The notes: a model not told the origin generated them from the letters alone. A DNA stretch of 64,000 nt from Quatrionicoccus australiensis (GCF_020510525.1 NZ_CP075188.1:1302001-1366000); one strand, 5' to 3'; positions 1-9,344 are shown, counted from the first letter of the stretch. Program-made: numbers and translations.

Positions 1-352
1 CGGAAACCGGGGCCGTCTTGTTGATGAAGAACGGGAAGTTCATCTCGATGTGGCCGGTTTCGGCTTCGAGCTTGACGACCATGTCGCTGAGCATGGCCGG
101 GAAGTTCTCGACCGAGATCTCGCGCTCGTGGCTGTTCAGGATCTCGACGAAGCGCGACATATGGGTGCCCTTGAAATTGTGGGGCAGGCCGACGTACATG
201 TTGAACACGGCGATGGTGTGCTGGACGCCGACGGATTTGTCCTGGACCTTGACCGGATGCCGGATCGACTTGATGCCGACCTTGTTGATGGCGATCTGGC
301 GAGTGTCGGCAGAGTTCTGGACGTCGGGGATGGTGCTGTTCGGGGTGCTCAT
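1..352 (-). CDS. folE2: GTP cyclohydrolase FolE2 (type IB), N-terminal part, cut by window edge
   Basis: About 117 codons are visible, reading leftwards from an ATG at 352 and running off the window start. The translation carries the family's N-terminal signature: [19 protein letters not shown] near residues 16-34, then the stretches [19 protein letters not shown] and [14 protein letters not shown]. FolE2 converts GTP to dihydroneopterin triphosphate, the first step of tetrahydrofolate (and queuosine precursor) synthesis, in the cytoplasm. It is metal-flexible and unrelated in sequence to FolE1. The start lies 14 bases after the dxs stop, so it is probably the last gene of the xseB-ispA-dxs-folE2 unit. 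The metal-binding C-terminal part lies outside the window and cannot be checked. Confidence 0.93.
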   Translation of the reverse strand, partial: MSTPNSTIPDVQNSADTRQIAINKVGIKSIRHPVKVQDKSVGVQHTIAVFNMYVGLPHNFKGTHMSRFVEILNSHEREISVENFPAMLSDMVVKLEAETGHIEMNFPFFINKTAPVS

Positions 353-366
353 GGGCTGTTCTTCAA

Positions 367-2232
367 TCAATTATTGTGGGTTGTTGCGGGGGAAGCCGCA
401 CGTACGGCGCGCACGATGCCATCCTTGTCGAGGCCGAGTTCGGCCAGCAACTGGCCTTGTTCGCCGTGGTCGATGAAGCGGTCGGGCAGGCCGAGGCGCA
501 ATACCGGCACCGTCAGTCCGTTTTCCGCCAGCACCCGTTCGATTTCCGAACCGGCGCCGCCGATGATGGCGTTCTCTTCGATAGTGACCAGCAGGGAATG
601 GTTCCCGGCCAGTGCAACAATCAGTTCGACATCAAGCGGCTTGATGAAGCGCATGTTGGCTACGGTTGCGTCGAGTTCATTGCCGGCGGCCTCGGCGGCG
701 GTGACCAGGCTGCCGAAGGCGAGCAGTGCGATGTCCTTGCCCTGGCGACGGATTTCGCCCTTGCCGACGGGCAGGCTGTCAAGATTGGTTTCCGGGATCT
801 TGCCGCTGCCGCCGCCGCGCGGGTAGCGCACCATGCTCGGGCAATCGAGTCCGTAGGCGGTGGACAGCATCTTGCGGCATTCGGCTTCGTCGGCCGGGGC
901 CATGACTACCATGTTGGGAATGCAGGTGACGAAGGAGAGGTCGAAGGTGCCGTGGTGGGTCGGGCCATCGGCGCCCACCAGGCCGCCGCGGTCGACGGCG
1001 AAAACAACCGGTAAATTCTGCAGGGCGACGTCGTGGATCAGTTGATCGTAGGCGCGCTGCAGAAAGGTCGAGTAGATGGCGACGACCGGTTTCAGGCCTT
1101 CGCAGGCCAGCCCGGCGGCAAAGGTCACGGCATGTTGCTCGGCGATGCCGACGTCGAAATAGCGGTCGGCGTGTTCGCGGGCAAAGCGGACCATGCCGGA
1201 ACCTTCGCTCATTGCCGGCGTGATGCCGATCAGGCGCGCATCGGCCTTGGCCATGTCGCATAGCCAGTCTCCGAAAACCTGGGTATAGGTCAGCTTGCCG
1301 CCGCCCTTGCCGGATTTGATGCCTTCATCCGGCGCGAATTTGGCGACACCGTGATAGAGGATGGGATCGGCTTCGGCCAGCTTGTAGCCCTGGCCCTTCT
1401 TGGTGATGACGTGCAGGAATTTCGGGCCCTTCAGGTCGCGCAGGTTTTCCAGCGTCGGGATCAGGGCGTCGAGGTCGTGGCCGTCGATCGGACCGTAATA
1501 ATGGAAGCCGAACTCCTCAAACAGCGTACCCGGCGCGATCATGCCCTTGACGTGCTCCTCGGCGCGGCGCGCCAGTTCGAGCAGCGGTGGCGCAAAGCCG
1601 AGCATGTGACGGCCGGCCGAGCGGGCGACGTTGAAGGTCTTGCCCGACATCAGGCGGGTCAGGATGTTGTTGAGCGCGCCGACCGGCGGCGAGATCGACA
1701 TCTCGTTGTCGTTGAGGATGACCAGCATGTCGGTATCGCCGACACCGGCATTGTTCATCGCCTCAAAAACCATGCCGGCGGTCATCGCGCCGTCACCGAT
1801 GATGGCCACCGCCTTGCGGTTTTCGCCTTTGAGCTTGGCCGCTTGCGCCATGCCCAGGGCGGCCGAGATCGAGGTCGAGGAATGGCCGACGCCAAAGGTG
1901 TCGTAAGGGCTCTCGCAACGCTTCGGGAAGCCGGAGATGCCACCGTGCATGCGCAAGCGGCTCATGCCTTCGCGGCGTCCGGTCAGGATCTTGTGGGCGT
2001 AGCACTGGTGGCCGACGTCCCAGACCAGGCGGTCATCCGGTGTATTGAATACGGCGTGCAGGGCAATCGTCAGTTCGACGGTGCCGAGATTGGACGACAG
2101 GTGACCACCGGTCCTGGCGACGGAGTCGATCAGGAAGTCGCGCAGCTCGCTGGCGAGTTGCGGCAGTTGCTTGCGTTCCAGACCGCGCAGGTCGGCTGGG
2201 CTGTTGATGCTTTCGAGCAGGGGATAGCTCAT
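367..2232 (-). CDS. dxs: 1-deoxy-D-xylulose-5-phosphate synthase
   Basis: A 621-residue protein of normal family length. DXS condenses pyruvate and glyceraldehyde 3-phosphate to DXP using thiamine diphosphate, the entry step of the MEP isoprenoid pathway, which also feeds thiamine and pyridoxal synthesis. The thiamine-diphosphate site is visible as GDGAMTAG near residues 146-153 followed by NDN near 174. The transketolase-type catalytic glutamate sits in [14 protein letters not shown], and [15 protein letters not shown] marks the pyrimidine domain. The ATG at 2232 lies one base after the ispA stop, so the genes are probably translationally coupled and give a DXP-to-farnesyl-diphosphate unit. 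The catalytic residues I checked are intact. Confidence 0.97.
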   Translation of the reverse strand: MSYPLLESINSPADLRGLERKQLPQLASELRDFLIDSVARTGGHLSSNLGTVELTIALHAVFNTPDDRLVWDVGHQCYAHKILTGRREGMSRLRMHGGISGFPKRCESPYDTFGVGHSSTSISAALGMAQAAKLKGENRKAVAIIGDGAMTAGMVFEAMNNAGVGDTDMLVILNDNEMSISPPVGALNNILTRLMSGKTFNVARSAGRHMLGFAPPLLELARRAEEHVKGMIAPGTLFEEFGFHYYGPIDGHDLDALIPTLENLRDLKGPKFLHVITKKGQGYKLAEADPILYHGVAKFAPDEGIKSGKGGGKLTYTQVFGDWLCDMAKADARLIGITPAMSEGSGMVRFAREHADRYFDVGIAEQHAVTFAAGLACEGLKPVVAIYSTFLQRAYDQLIHDVALQNLPVVFAVDRGGLVGADGPTHHGTFDLSFVTCIPNMVVMAPADEAECRKMLSTAYGLDCPSMVRYPRGGGSGKIPETNLDSLPVGKGEIRRQGKDIALLAFGSLVTAAEAAGNELDATVANMRFIKPLDVELIVALAGNHSLLVTIEENAIIGGAGSEIERVLAENGLTVPVLRLGLPDRFIDHGEQGQLLAELGLDKDGIVRAVRAASPATTHNN

Positions 2233-2233
2233 C

Positions 2234-3127
2234 TCAGAATTGCCGGTGGCAGATGAAGTCGGCCAGCTCGGTCAGGCGGCTGGCGCGGTCGCCGAAAATG
2301 GCAAGGGCGGCGAGTGCATCGGCGCGCAGTTCGTCGGCGTAGCGGCGGGCGCCGTCGAGACCGAGCAGGCTGACGTAGGTCGGCTTGTCGGCGGCTTCGT
2401 CCTTGCCGGCCGTCTTGCCGAGCGTGGCGGTGCTGGCCGTGCAGTCGAGGATGTCATCGACCACCTGGAAGAGCAGGCCGGCGCGCTTGGCGAAACGGTC
2501 GAGATTGCTGCGCTCGTCGGCCGACAGCGGCTGGCCGGCGAGGGCGCCGAGCAGCACGGCGGCGCGGATCAGGGCGCCGGTCTTGAGGGCGTGCATCAGT
2601 TCGAGTTCGGGCTGGTCGAGCGCCTTGCCGACCGAGGCGAGGTCGATCGCTTGGCCGCCGGCCATGCCGCGCGAGCCGCTGGCGTGGGTAAGCAGGCTGA
2701 TCATTTCGAGCTGGCGGGCCGGGTTGGCATCGGGCTGGCTGGCAAGCAGTTCGAAGGCGAGCGTCTGCAGACTGTCGCCAACGAGCAGGGCTGTCGGTTC
2801 GTCAAATTCGACGTGGCAGGTCGGTCGACCGCGGCGCAGCACGTCGTCGTCCATGCACGGCAGGTCGTCGTGCACCAGCGAATAGGCGTGGATCAGTTCG
2901 ACGGCGCAGGCAGCATAGTCGAGTTGCTCGGCGCTGGCGCCGGTCAGTTCGCCGGCGGCGAAGGCCAGCAGCGGGCGGACGCGCTTGCCGCCACCCAGCG
3001 TCGCGTAGCGCATGGCTTCGTGCAGGCGGGCGGGGATGCAGTCAGGGCCGGGCAGGTGCCGGGCGAGTGCGGTTTCGGTGCGGGCCTGGGTAGCGGCCAT
3101 CCATTCGGCAAACGGGGTAGCGCTCAC
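2234..3127 (-). CDS. ispA: Farnesyl diphosphate synthase (polyprenyl synthetase family)
   Basis: A 297-residue trans-isoprenyl diphosphate synthase that builds C15 farnesyl diphosphate from IPP and DMAPP for undecaprenyl carriers and quinone tails. The first aspartate-rich motif is DDLPCMDDD at residues 87-95 and the second is DDILD around residue 225, both ligands of the magnesium-diphosphate cluster. The basic GGGKRVRP motif near 45-52 is present as well. Its ATG overlaps the end of xseB by four bases (ATGA) and its stop is two bases from dxs, so all three genes are likely co-translated. Length and motifs match the short-chain bacterial IspA group; chain length is inferred from family and context. 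Confidence 0.95.
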   Translation of the reverse strand: MSATPFAEWMAATQARTETALARHLPGPDCIPARLHEAMRYATLGGGKRVRPLLAFAAGELTGASAEQLDYAACAVELIHAYSLVHDDLPCMDDDVLRRGRPTCHVEFDEPTALLVGDSLQTLAFELLASQPDANPARQLEMISLLTHASGSRGMAGGQAIDLASVGKALDQPELELMHALKTGALIRAAVLLGALAGQPLSADERSNLDRFAKRAGLLFQVVDDILDCTASTATLGKTAGKDEAADKPTYVSLLGLDGARRYADELRADALAALAIFGDRASRLTELADFICHRQF

Positions 3128-3363
3128 TCAGCCTCCAGGCTTGTACGGTCAACGTCCTTGAACTGGCCATTTTCGAGAACACGAATCTGCGTCTCGGCAG
3201 CACTCAGCTGGGCCTGGCAGTGTTGCATCAGTTCCATGCCGCGACGATAGGCGGCGATGGAGGCTTCGAGTTCGAGTTTGCCGCTTTCCATGCTGGAGAC
3301 GATGTTTTCGAGCTCGCCCATGGCGGTTTCGAATTTCATGTCGGCGATGGGGGATTGATCCAT
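3124..3363 (-). CDS. xseB: Exodeoxyribonuclease VII small subunit
   Basis: A 79-residue acidic helical protein with the XseB pattern: a first helix KFETAMGELENIVSSMESG, the ELEASIAAYRRGMELMQHC stretch, then a coiled tail with AETQIRVLENGQ. XseB binds XseA to form exonuclease VII, which degrades single-stranded DNA into oligonucleotides. The large subunit xseA is not in the window; separation of xseA from xseB is common. It is the first gene of the minus-strand ispA-dxs-folE2 unit, a frequent proteobacterial arrangement. The ATG at 3363 was chosen because the reading frame has no earlier start that would give the usual length. Confidence 0.9.
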   Translation of the reverse strand: MDQSPIADMKFETAMGELENIVSSMESGKLELEASIAAYRRGMELMQHCQAQLSAAETQIRVLENGQFKDVDRTSLEAE

Positions 3364-3422
3364 GTCAACGGGTTTCGAGGAAACACGCGAAAATACTCCA
3401 TCCGGGGGCTTCTGGTCAAATT

Positions 3423-3449
3423 GCGGGCAGGGTAAAATCCCGCTTTTTT
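3423..3449 (+). promoter_or_regulatory. Candidate promoter region of the Rieske gene: -10-like TAAAAT inside a small hairpin and T-run
   Basis: In the divergent spacer between xseB and the oxygenase, TAAAAT lies at 3433-3438. It is flanked by GCGGG (3423-3427) and CCCGC (3439-3443), and six Ts follow. No convincing -35 hexamer is seen 16-18 bases upstream. The same layout (GGTAAAATCC, G/C-rich bases, T-run) recurs at 4632-4661. It could be read as a promoter with a T-rich initial transcribed region or as a short terminator hairpin. I favour the promoter because nothing on the plus strand in the window precedes it. Confidence 0.35.
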
Positions 3450-3468
3450 AACCCGCTGGAGGCGTGGA

Positions 3469-4605
3469 ATGTCCGACGTGGCGAGCTTGTCCCGTTTGGT
3501 CCCCGCAGTTTCCCAACTGCCGGTGGACTGGTATTTCGATGAAAAAATTCATGAGCTGGAGAAAAAGCTCATCTTCGATGCCGGTCCGGGATATGTCGGC
3601 CACCAGCTGATGGTGCCGGAAGCGGGCGATTATCGTTCGCTGGAGTGGAAGGACCACGGCCAGATGCTGCTCAACGGCGGCCAGTCGGGCGAACACGCGG
3701 GTATCTGGCAGATGTCCAACGTCTGCCGGCATCGTCAGGCGATCATGCTGCAGGGCTCAGGCAAGCTGCAGGGCAATGTCGTCTGTCCGATCCATCGCTG
3801 GACCTACGATACCGCCGGTCAACTGATTGGCGCGCCGCATTTTCCGCAGAACCCCTGTCTCAACCTGAACAAGGCGAAGCTGGAAAACTGGAACGGCCTG
3901 CTCTTCAAGGGACCGCGTTCGGCCAATGCCGACCTGGGCGGGATGAATGTTGCCGGCGAGTTCGATTTTTCCGGCTACAAGCTCGACCACGTCGAGATGC
4001 ACGAGTGCAACTACAACTGGAAGACCTTCATCGAGGTTTATCTTGAGGATTACCACGTTGTGCCTTACCACCCGGGCCTGGGCAATTTCGTCACCTGCGA
4101 CGACCTTAGCTGGCAGTTCGGCGAATGGTATTCGGTGCAGAAGGTCGGCATCACCTCGCTGATGAAGGATTCTTCCTCTACCGCCTACAACCGCTGGCAG
4201 AAGGTGGTGCGCGAGTACTACGGTGATCGCGGCCAGACGCCGCCGCAGGGTGCCGTGTGGCTGACCTATTATCCGAATATCATGGTCGAGTGGTATCCGC
4301 ACGTGCTGGTCGTGTCGACGCTGATTCCGCAGGGGCCGAACAAGACGATGAATGTCGTCGAGTTCTACTACCCCGAGGAAATTGTCGATTTCGAGCGCGA
4401 CTTCATCGAAGCCGAACGTGCCGCCTACATGGAAACCGCGATCGAGGACGACGATATCGGCGAGCGCATGGATCGCGGCCGCAAGGCGCTGCTCGCCGAA
4501 GGCCGCAACGAAGTTGGTCCTTACCAGAGCCCGATGGAAGACGGCATGCAGCACTTCCACGAGTTCTACCGCCGGATCATGCAGTCAGCCATCGAGACGC
4601 GCTGA
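3469..4605 (+). CDS. Rieske non-haem iron oxygenase, alpha-subunit type
   Basis: A 378-residue member of the ring-hydroxylating oxygenase alpha-subunit superfamily. The Rieske [2Fe-2S] ligands are C86-x-H88 (in NVCRHRQ) and C106-x2-H109 (in VVCPIHRW). The mononuclear iron site begins with EDYHVVPYHPG, giving D194 as the bridging acidic residue and H196 and H201 as ligands; an acidic EDDDIGERMDRG segment in the C-terminal third probably supplies the third ligand. No reductase or ferredoxin gene is adjacent, so electrons must come from elsewhere. The substrate cannot be read from sequence; relatives include choline, carnitine and aromatic oxygenases. It is divergent from xseB and followed by a terminator-like hairpin. 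Confidence 0.88.
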   Translation: MSDVASLSRLVPAVSQLPVDWYFDEKIHELEKKLIFDAGPGYVGHQLMVPEAGDYRSLEWKDHGQMLLNGGQSGEHAGIWQMSNVCRHRQAIMLQGSGKLQGNVVCPIHRWTYDTAGQLIGAPHFPQNPCLNLNKAKLENWNGLLFKGPRSANADLGGMNVAGEFDFSGYKLDHVEMHECNYNWKTFIEVYLEDYHVVPYHPGLGNFVTCDDLSWQFGEWYSVQKVGITSLMKDSSSTAYNRWQKVVREYYGDRGQTPPQGAVWLTYYPNIMVEWYPHVLVVSTLIPQGPNKTMNVVEFYYPEEIVDFERDFIEAERAAYMETAIEDDDIGERMDRGRKALLAEGRNEVGPYQSPMEDGMQHFHEFYRRIMQSAIETR

Positions 4606-4618
4606 TCGGTGCATGCAA

Positions 4619-4662
4619 GGCAAGGGGCGTCGGGGTAAAATCCGGCGCCTTTTTTATTTTTG
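4619..4662 (+). terminator. Likely terminator of the Rieske gene, overlapping a -10-like TAAAAT
   Basis: An imperfect stem pairs AAGG..CG.CGG (4619-4633) with CCGGCGCCTT (4642-4651) around a loop containing TAAAAT (4636-4641), and is followed by TTTTTATTTTT. It ends the oxygenase transcript about 20-50 bases after its stop codon. The TAAAAT could equally serve as the -10 of the next gene, whose ATG is only 31 bases on, so the element may be both terminator and promoter. Confidence 0.45.
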
Positions 4663-4671
4663 AGCCGCTTC

Positions 4672-5523
4672 ATGCAATCACTCTGGATGGTCGTCGCCAG
4701 CCTGCTTTTCGCTTGCATGGGGGTGTGCGTCAAATATGCTGCGCAAACGCACTCGGCGGTCGAAATCACCTTTTACCGCAGCTTCATCTCGCTGATCCTG
4801 ATGTTTTGCCTGGTGCGCCTGCGTGGCGTGCCATTGGCGACACCGCACTGGCGCTGGCAAATCAGTCGCGGCGTGGTCGGCTTCGTCGCGCTGTTCGCCT
4901 ATTTTTATGCAATCACGCTGTTGCCGCTGGCGACGGCGGTGACGCTCAACTACACCTCGGCGATCTTCCTCGCCATCTACCTGGCGCTGGCCGGCATGCG
5001 CCTGCGCGCCGGCATTCTCGGGGCGCTGCTGGTCGGCCTGCTCGGCGTCGCCTTGCTGTTGCGGCCGACGCTGGGTGCCGAACAACTGGTTGGCGGACTG
5101 GTTGGTCTCGGTTCCGGCGTGCTGGCCGGCATGGCTTATTTCAGTGTGCGCGAACTGGGCGAGCGTGGTGAGCCGGAGGCGCGTACGGTGTTTTACTTTT
5201 CCCTGGTTTCCTCGGTCTGTGGCGGAGGCTGGTTGTTGTTCAGCGAACTCCATGCGGTCGACCTGCACAGCGGCCTGCTTTTGCTCGGCGTCGCCTGTTT
5301 TGCGACAGTGGCCCAGCTCGCCATGACCCGCGCCTACACGCGCGGCAAAACGCTGATGTCGGCAGCGCTGGCTTACAGTACGGTGATTTTTTCCAGCCTG
5401 TTCGGCGCCTTGTTCTGGGGTGAAGTGCTCGATGGCGAGGCGTGGTTTGCCATCGGCCTGATCATCCTGTCCGGCATTGCGGCAACGCACTTTTCCCGCG
5501 TCGCGCCGGTGGAACAGGATTAA
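4672..5523 (+). CDS. EamA/RhaT-family membrane transporter (DMT superfamily)
   Basis: A 283-residue integral membrane protein with about ten hydrophobic helices and the two-fold EamA repeat. The first half carries the family-like segment TFYRSFISLILMF and the loop ITLLPLATAVTLNYTSAIF; the second half carries ALAYSTVIFSSLFGALFWGE near the C-terminus. Members are drug/metabolite exporters of the inner membrane, and the substrate cannot be assigned. An in-frame TTG at 4660 would add four residues; I prefer the ATG at 4672 because the first helix (SLWMVVASLLFACMG) starts right after it. No partner gene is nearby, so it is probably a single-gene unit. Confidence 0.85.
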   Translation: MQSLWMVVASLLFACMGVCVKYAAQTHSAVEITFYRSFISLILMFCLVRLRGVPLATPHWRWQISRGVVGFVALFAYFYAITLLPLATAVTLNYTSAIFLAIYLALAGMRLRAGILGALLVGLLGVALLLRPTLGAEQLVGGLVGLGSGVLAGMAYFSVRELGERGEPEARTVFYFSLVSSVCGGGWLLFSELHAVDLHSGLLLLGVACFATVAQLAMTRAYTRGKTLMSAALAYSTVIFSSLFGALFWGEVLDGEAWFAIGLIILSGIAATHFSRVAPVEQD

Positions 5524-5563
5524 ACGGCGTTAAACTCGAAGCAAACAACAACGGAGTCAAACC

Positions 5564-5911
5564 ATGATCGTCATCGACCACCAACCCAGCCGCGTCAATG
5601 TTTCCGTCTTTGGCGAATTCACGCTGGCCGATTACAAGGAATTCGAGGAAGTCGTCAATTACAAGGTCAAGTTCGAAGGTCCGGTCGATCTCTGTTTCGA
5701 TCTGAGCCAGATGGCCGATCTGACCATCGACGTCGCCTGGGAGGAGATCAAGTTCTCGCGCGCCCATGCCAACGATTTCAAGCGTGTTGCCGTGGTCACC
5801 GACAGCCAGTGGGTGACGTGGAGCGCCTGGTTGTCGCAGACCTTCGTCAATGCCGACGTCGAAGTGTTCGACAACGCCGAAGAAGCGCAAGGCTGGCTCG
5901 CTTCAGCATGA
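5564..5911 (+). CDS. SpoIIAA-like STAS-fold protein
   Basis: A 115-residue soluble protein matching the SpoIIAA-like STAS family. It has a beta strand pair near the N-terminus (VNVSVFGEFTLADYKEFEEV), an acidic surface, the central VDLCFDLSQMADLTIDVAWEE, and a C-terminal EVFDNAEEAQGWL helix. In family members the fold is used for protein-protein or lipid contacts. It lacks an obvious phospho-serine switch of the anti-sigma antagonist kind. The stop codon overlaps the start of the following sulfurtransferase (ATGA), so the two are translationally coupled, though the shared purpose is unknown. A purine-rich GGAGTC at about 5552-5557 serves as ribosome-binding site. Confidence 0.8.
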   Translation: MIVIDHQPSRVNVSVFGEFTLADYKEFEEVVNYKVKFEGPVDLCFDLSQMADLTIDVAWEEIKFSRAHANDFKRVAVVTDSQWVTWSAWLSQTFVNADVEVFDNAEEAQGWLASA

Positions 5912-6750
5912 ATTACACGACCCTGGTCGACGTCGCGACGCTGGCGGCGCATCTCGATGATCCGGCCTGGCTGGTGGTCGATGTGCGCCACCAGCTGGCT
6001 GATACCGGCTATGGCGAGCGCGCCTATGCGGCCGGGCATATCCCTGGAGCGGTCTTCCTGCACTGCGACCGCGACCTCTCGGGGCCGATGAATGGCGCCA
6101 ATGGCCGTCACCCGCTGCCGGCGCCGGAAAAACTGGCGCAGTGTTTTGGCGCGATCGGTATCGGGCCGCAAACGCAGGTCGTGGTGTACGACGATGCGCA
6201 GGGCATGATCGCCGGTCGCCTGTGGTGGCTGTTGCGCTGGCTCGGACATGACCGGGTCGCCTTGCTCGACGGCGGCCTGCAAGCCTGGCAGGCGGTCAAC
6301 GGCCCGTTAACGCCGGAAATGCCGCGCCGCTCGCCCACCACTTTTTCGGTCACGATGTGCGAATCCTGCGTCGATGCCGACTACGTGCGCGCCTTCATGC
6401 AGACCTCGCGCATGCATCTGGTCGATGCACGGGCGCCGGATCGTTTTCGTGGCGAGAACGAGACAATGGATCCGGTCGGCGGTCACATCCCCGGCGCGGT
6501 CAACCGCTTTTTTCGCGACAATTTGCAGGCCGATGGCCGTTACAAGCCGGCCGCCGAACTGCGTGCCGAGTGGCTGGCCGTACTCGCCGGCACGACGCCG
6601 GAGCAGGTCGTGCATCAGTGTGGTTCCGGGGTTTCTGCCTGCCACAACATGCTGGCCATGGAGATTGCCGGACTGACCGGCTCCCGGCTCTATGCCGGTT
6701 CGTGGAGCGAATGGTGTGCCGACCCGGCGCGGCCGGTCAGCACCGGTTGA
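5908..6750 (+). CDS. Two-domain rhodanese sulfurtransferase (3-mercaptopyruvate/thiosulfate type)
   Basis: A 280-residue tandem rhodanese. The inactive N-terminal domain spans roughly residues 1-130 (with VVDVRHQLADTGYGERAYAAGHIPGAVF) and the catalytic C-terminal domain roughly 155-280. The active-site cysteine is C238 in the loop CGSGVSACHN, which resembles the CGSGVTA loop of 3-mercaptopyruvate sulfurtransferases (SseA) more than the CRKGVTA loop of thiosulfate rhodaneses. It transfers sulfur to thiols or cyanide in the cytoplasm. I chose the ATG at 5908, which overlaps the previous stop by four bases; a longer frame from 5809 would only add out-of-family sequence. A strong terminator follows directly. 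Confidence 0.9.
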   Translation: MNYTTLVDVATLAAHLDDPAWLVVDVRHQLADTGYGERAYAAGHIPGAVFLHCDRDLSGPMNGANGRHPLPAPEKLAQCFGAIGIGPQTQVVVYDDAQGMIAGRLWWLLRWLGHDRVALLDGGLQAWQAVNGPLTPEMPRRSPTTFSVTMCESCVDADYVRAFMQTSRMHLVDARAPDRFRGENETMDPVGGHIPGAVNRFFRDNLQADGRYKPAAELRAEWLAVLAGTTPEQVVHQCGSGVSACHNMLAMEIAGLTGSRLYAGSWSEWCADPARPVSTG

Positions 6751-6753
6751 AAC

Positions 6754-6785
6754 AAAGCCCCGCCCGTTTTTGGCGGGGCTTTTTT
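6754..6785. terminator. Bidirectional intrinsic terminator between the sulfurtransferase and the DUF945 gene
   Basis: A perfect 11-bp stem, AAAGCCCCGCC (6754-6764) with GGCGGGGCTTT (6772-6782), has a 7-base loop and is followed by a T-run; the A-run on the other side serves the minus strand. It sits four bases after the plus-strand stop (6750) and just past the minus-strand stop at 6788, so it can end both convergent genes. Confidence 0.85.
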
Positions 6786-6787
6786 CC

Positions 6788-8197
6788 TTATTGGGCCGGG
6801 GTGACCGCCTGCGGGTTGAACGGCACGCCATTGACGCTGAGCTGGCCCTTGCTGAAACCGATCTTGCTGCGCAGCATGCTGCCGTCCTGCTGTACATAAC
6901 CTTGCTCGATCAGCCCGGCGATCTGCGGTGTCTGGGCGGATTCGCCGAGCAGGCTGGCCGGCAGGGCAATATCCGCGCTGGCCTCGAGTTTGCCGAGCAG
7001 CATGAAAGGATTGGCCAGTTCTTCCGGTTTCAGTTCGCCCAGCTTGGCGCTTGCCGAGATTTTGGCTTCGCCTTGCGGGCTCTGGAAGCTGATCCGGTCG
7101 ACACGGATTTCCGGGCTGAATTTGAGCAGCGCCAGCGCCGGATCGCGCAGCGGTGCCATGCTCTGCAGCATGGCAGCCGGCTCCCGGGTGGTGCGGCGGC
7201 TCGGGTCGGCATACCACTGCAGCAGGGCGCGATGCAGGTTGGCCAGCGTGCGCGCATGCAGGTGGCGCAGCGAAAAATCGTAGTGAGCCGGGCCGTAGTT
7301 CTGCGCGCCGACTTGTGCCACCTCGACGCCGATCTGGCCGATCAGGTCGATGAACTCGCCATTGACCGGCAGCGCCGCATCGTAGGTCAGTTGCTTGAGC
7401 AGGAAGGCCGGCTTTTCGACGCCTTCGGCATCTTTGCCTTCGTTGAAGCTCAACTGCGCCAGCGTCATCTTGCTGTTGCCGACATAAAAACGGGGCTCGT
7501 CGTCAAACAGGCGCTGCTGGTCGGCTTCCAGATGCAGTCCGTTCATCTGGACGAGGCCGCCCTGCTCATTCCTGATCTCCAGGCTGGGCGCGTCGGCTTG
7601 CAGCGTGTAGCGCTGCATGTGGCTGCTGAAATCGACCACCATCCGGATGCCGCCCCAGCTTGCCCGGCTCGTTTTGCCTTCTTCTGTTTTCGGCAGGTCG
7701 AAGGCAATGGCCGGACTGCTTGCCGTGCTGATGCCGCCGCCCAGGAGACGGAATTCACTATGGATCTGCAGCGGCTTCTGCTCGCCGAACAGTGCCGTAG
7801 CTTGTTGCTGTTGTTCGGCAGTAAGTACCAGTTCGCTGTCGGCGACAGCGGCGGCCAGCGTCGAGAAGCCGGGGAACGGGCCATGCGTGAACTCGGTGCG
7901 CAGCGTGATCCTGATTGGTTCGGCGGGCGGGGTTTCTCCACCGTTGGCGCTATCGCCTGTCTGGGCCAGGGTGGTCAGTTCGTCTATGCCGACCAGTTCG
8001 ATGGTGGCAATTTCCGTCGAGGAAAAAATGCCGCGCTGGAAGTCGCGGCTGACCAGTTTGACGTAAGGCTGCTGGTCGAAGGAGCGATACTGTTCGTCGA
8101 GCCTGGCTTCGACGCGCGTTCCGAGAAACCAGGCGCTGGCCGGGTAGGCGATGGCGACGAGGGCGGCGCCCAGGGCGAGAATGGCGGGTTTTTTCAT
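6788..8197 (-). CDS. DUF945 (YdgA-like) family protein, envelope-anchored
   Basis: A 469-residue protein starting MKKPAILALGAALVAIAYPASAWFLG, an N-terminal signal or anchor helix followed by the family's typical GTRVEARLDEQYR and VKLVSRDFQRGIFSSTEIA segments. DUF945 proteins are exported, beta-rich and of poorly known function; E. coli YdgA has been linked to motility and surface behaviour. The reading frame is open upstream to 8332, but I chose the ATG at 8197 because the hydrophobic export signal begins there and the upstream stretch is proline/arginine-rich without family character. It converges on the sulfurtransferase through a shared terminator and has no obvious operon partner. Confidence 0.82.
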   Translation of the reverse strand: MKKPAILALGAALVAIAYPASAWFLGTRVEARLDEQYRSFDQQPYVKLVSRDFQRGIFSSTEIATIELVGIDELTTLAQTGDSANGGETPPAEPIRITLRTEFTHGPFPGFSTLAAAVADSELVLTAEQQQQATALFGEQKPLQIHSEFRLLGGGISTASSPAIAFDLPKTEEGKTSRASWGGIRMVVDFSSHMQRYTLQADAPSLEIRNEQGGLVQMNGLHLEADQQRLFDDEPRFYVGNSKMTLAQLSFNEGKDAEGVEKPAFLLKQLTYDAALPVNGEFIDLIGQIGVEVAQVGAQNYGPAHYDFSLRHLHARTLANLHRALLQWYADPSRRTTREPAAMLQSMAPLRDPALALLKFSPEIRVDRISFQSPQGEAKISASAKLGELKPEELANPFMLLGKLEASADIALPASLLGESAQTPQIAGLIEQGYVQQDGSMLRSKIGFSKGQLSVNGVPFNPQAVTPAQ

Positions 8198-8288
8198 GGT
8201 CGGATCAGTTGGTGGAAAGGCAAACGGGTTGCGGGTGCGGCGCATCATGCCATTGTTATAGTTTGGCCGGCAAGCGGCACGCGGAAAC

Positions 8289-9344
8289 TCAGGCAGTGCG
8301 CTCGCCCAGGCGGGCCAGCGCCCACGCGACATGCTCGCGCACGAGCGGCGAAGGATGGTCGGCCCGGCTATTCAGTGCGGCCAGCGTGGCTGGCGTCGCT
8401 TCGCCATTGCCCAGTCCGATGGCGATATTGCGCAACCAGCGTTCATGCCCGATGCGCCGGATCGGGTTGCCAGCAAGGCGATCGTTGAATTGCTGCTCGC
8501 TCCAGGCAAACAGCTCGGTCAGTTGCGCCGTGTCCAGGCCGTGGCGCGGCGCAAATTCGCCATCCCCCGGTTGCGCAAAACGGTTCCACGGGCAGCACAG
8601 CTGACAGTCGTCGCAGCCGTAGATGCGGTTGCCGATCAGCGGGCGGAATTCCTCGGGAATGGCGCCGTCCAGTTCGATGGTCAGGTAGGAAATGCAGCGT
8701 CGCGCATCGACCCGGTAAGGCGCGATGATGGCGCCGGTCGGGCAGGCGCTCAGGCAGGCCGTGCAGCTGCCGCAGTGTTCGGCGATGGGCGCATCGGGCG
8801 GCAGCGGCAGGTCGGTGTAGATTTCGCCGAGAAAGCGCCAGGAGCCCTGTTGCGAGAGCAGCAGCGTGTGCTTGCCGCGCCAGCCGAGGCCGGCCTGGCT
8901 GGCGAATTCGACTTCCATGACCGGTGCCGAATCGGAAAAGGCGCGGTAGCCGAAGGGGCCGATCCGGACGCTGATTGCATCGGCCAGTTTCTGCAGCCGG
9001 CTGCGCACCACCTTGTGATAGTCGCGCCCTTGGGCGTAGCGGGAAATCGCCGCCTGGCCGGGCTGGTCGGCGATTTTTGCATGTGGCAGGTAGTCGACCG
9101 CTGCGGAAATCACCGTGATCGTACCGGGTTGCAGCAAGGCGGGCTGGGCGCGCAATTCGGCGTGCCGGGCCATATAATCCATCCCGCCATGGCAGCCGGC
9201 GGCCAGCCAGTCGCGCAGATGCCCGGCGGCAGCGCCCACTTCGGCGCGCGCCACGCCGATGGCGGCAAAGCCCAGTTTTTCTCCGGCCTGACGGATGTCT
9301 TCCTTCAGCGCCGCGTAATCCACAGTGGAGTCCTGATCGTGCAT
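8289..9344 (-). CDS. queG: Epoxyqueuosine reductase QueG
   Basis: A 351-residue cobalamin-dependent, two-[4Fe-4S] enzyme that reduces epoxyqueuosine to queuosine in tRNA anticodons. The first cluster motif is CGSCTACLSACPTGAI around residues 190-205 and the second is CDDCQLCCPWN around 240-250. The family stretch GRDYHKVVRSRLQKLA lies upstream and a short HEAT-like helical tail (DHPSPLVREHVAWALARLG) closes the protein. Its ATG is at 9344 and the divergent tsaE start codon lies at 9339-9341, so the two coding regions overlap by six bases. A queG/tsaE neighbourhood is common in betaproteobacteria. Confidence 0.95.
   Translation of the reverse strand: MHDQDSTVDYAALKEDIRQAGEKLGFAAIGVARAEVGAAAGHLRDWLAAGCHGGMDYMARHAELRAQPALLQPGTITVISAAVDYLPHAKIADQPGQAAISRYAQGRDYHKVVRSRLQKLADAISVRIGPFGYRAFSDSAPVMEVEFASQAGLGWRGKHTLLLSQQGSWRFLGEIYTDLPLPPDAPIAEHCGSCTACLSACPTGAIIAPYRVDARRCISYLTIELDGAIPEEFRPLIGNRIYGCDDCQLCCPWNRFAQPGDGEFAPRHGLDTAQLTELFAWSEQQFNDRLAGNPIRRIGHERWLRNIAIGLGNGEATPATLAALNSRADHPSPLVREHVAWALARLGERTA

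Noticed and set aside
5809..5907. Longer N-terminus for the sulfurtransferase (start at 5809)
   Set aside because: This extension lies entirely in another frame of the STAS gene and lacks rhodanese sequence; the ATG at 5908 with its stop-start overlap fits better.
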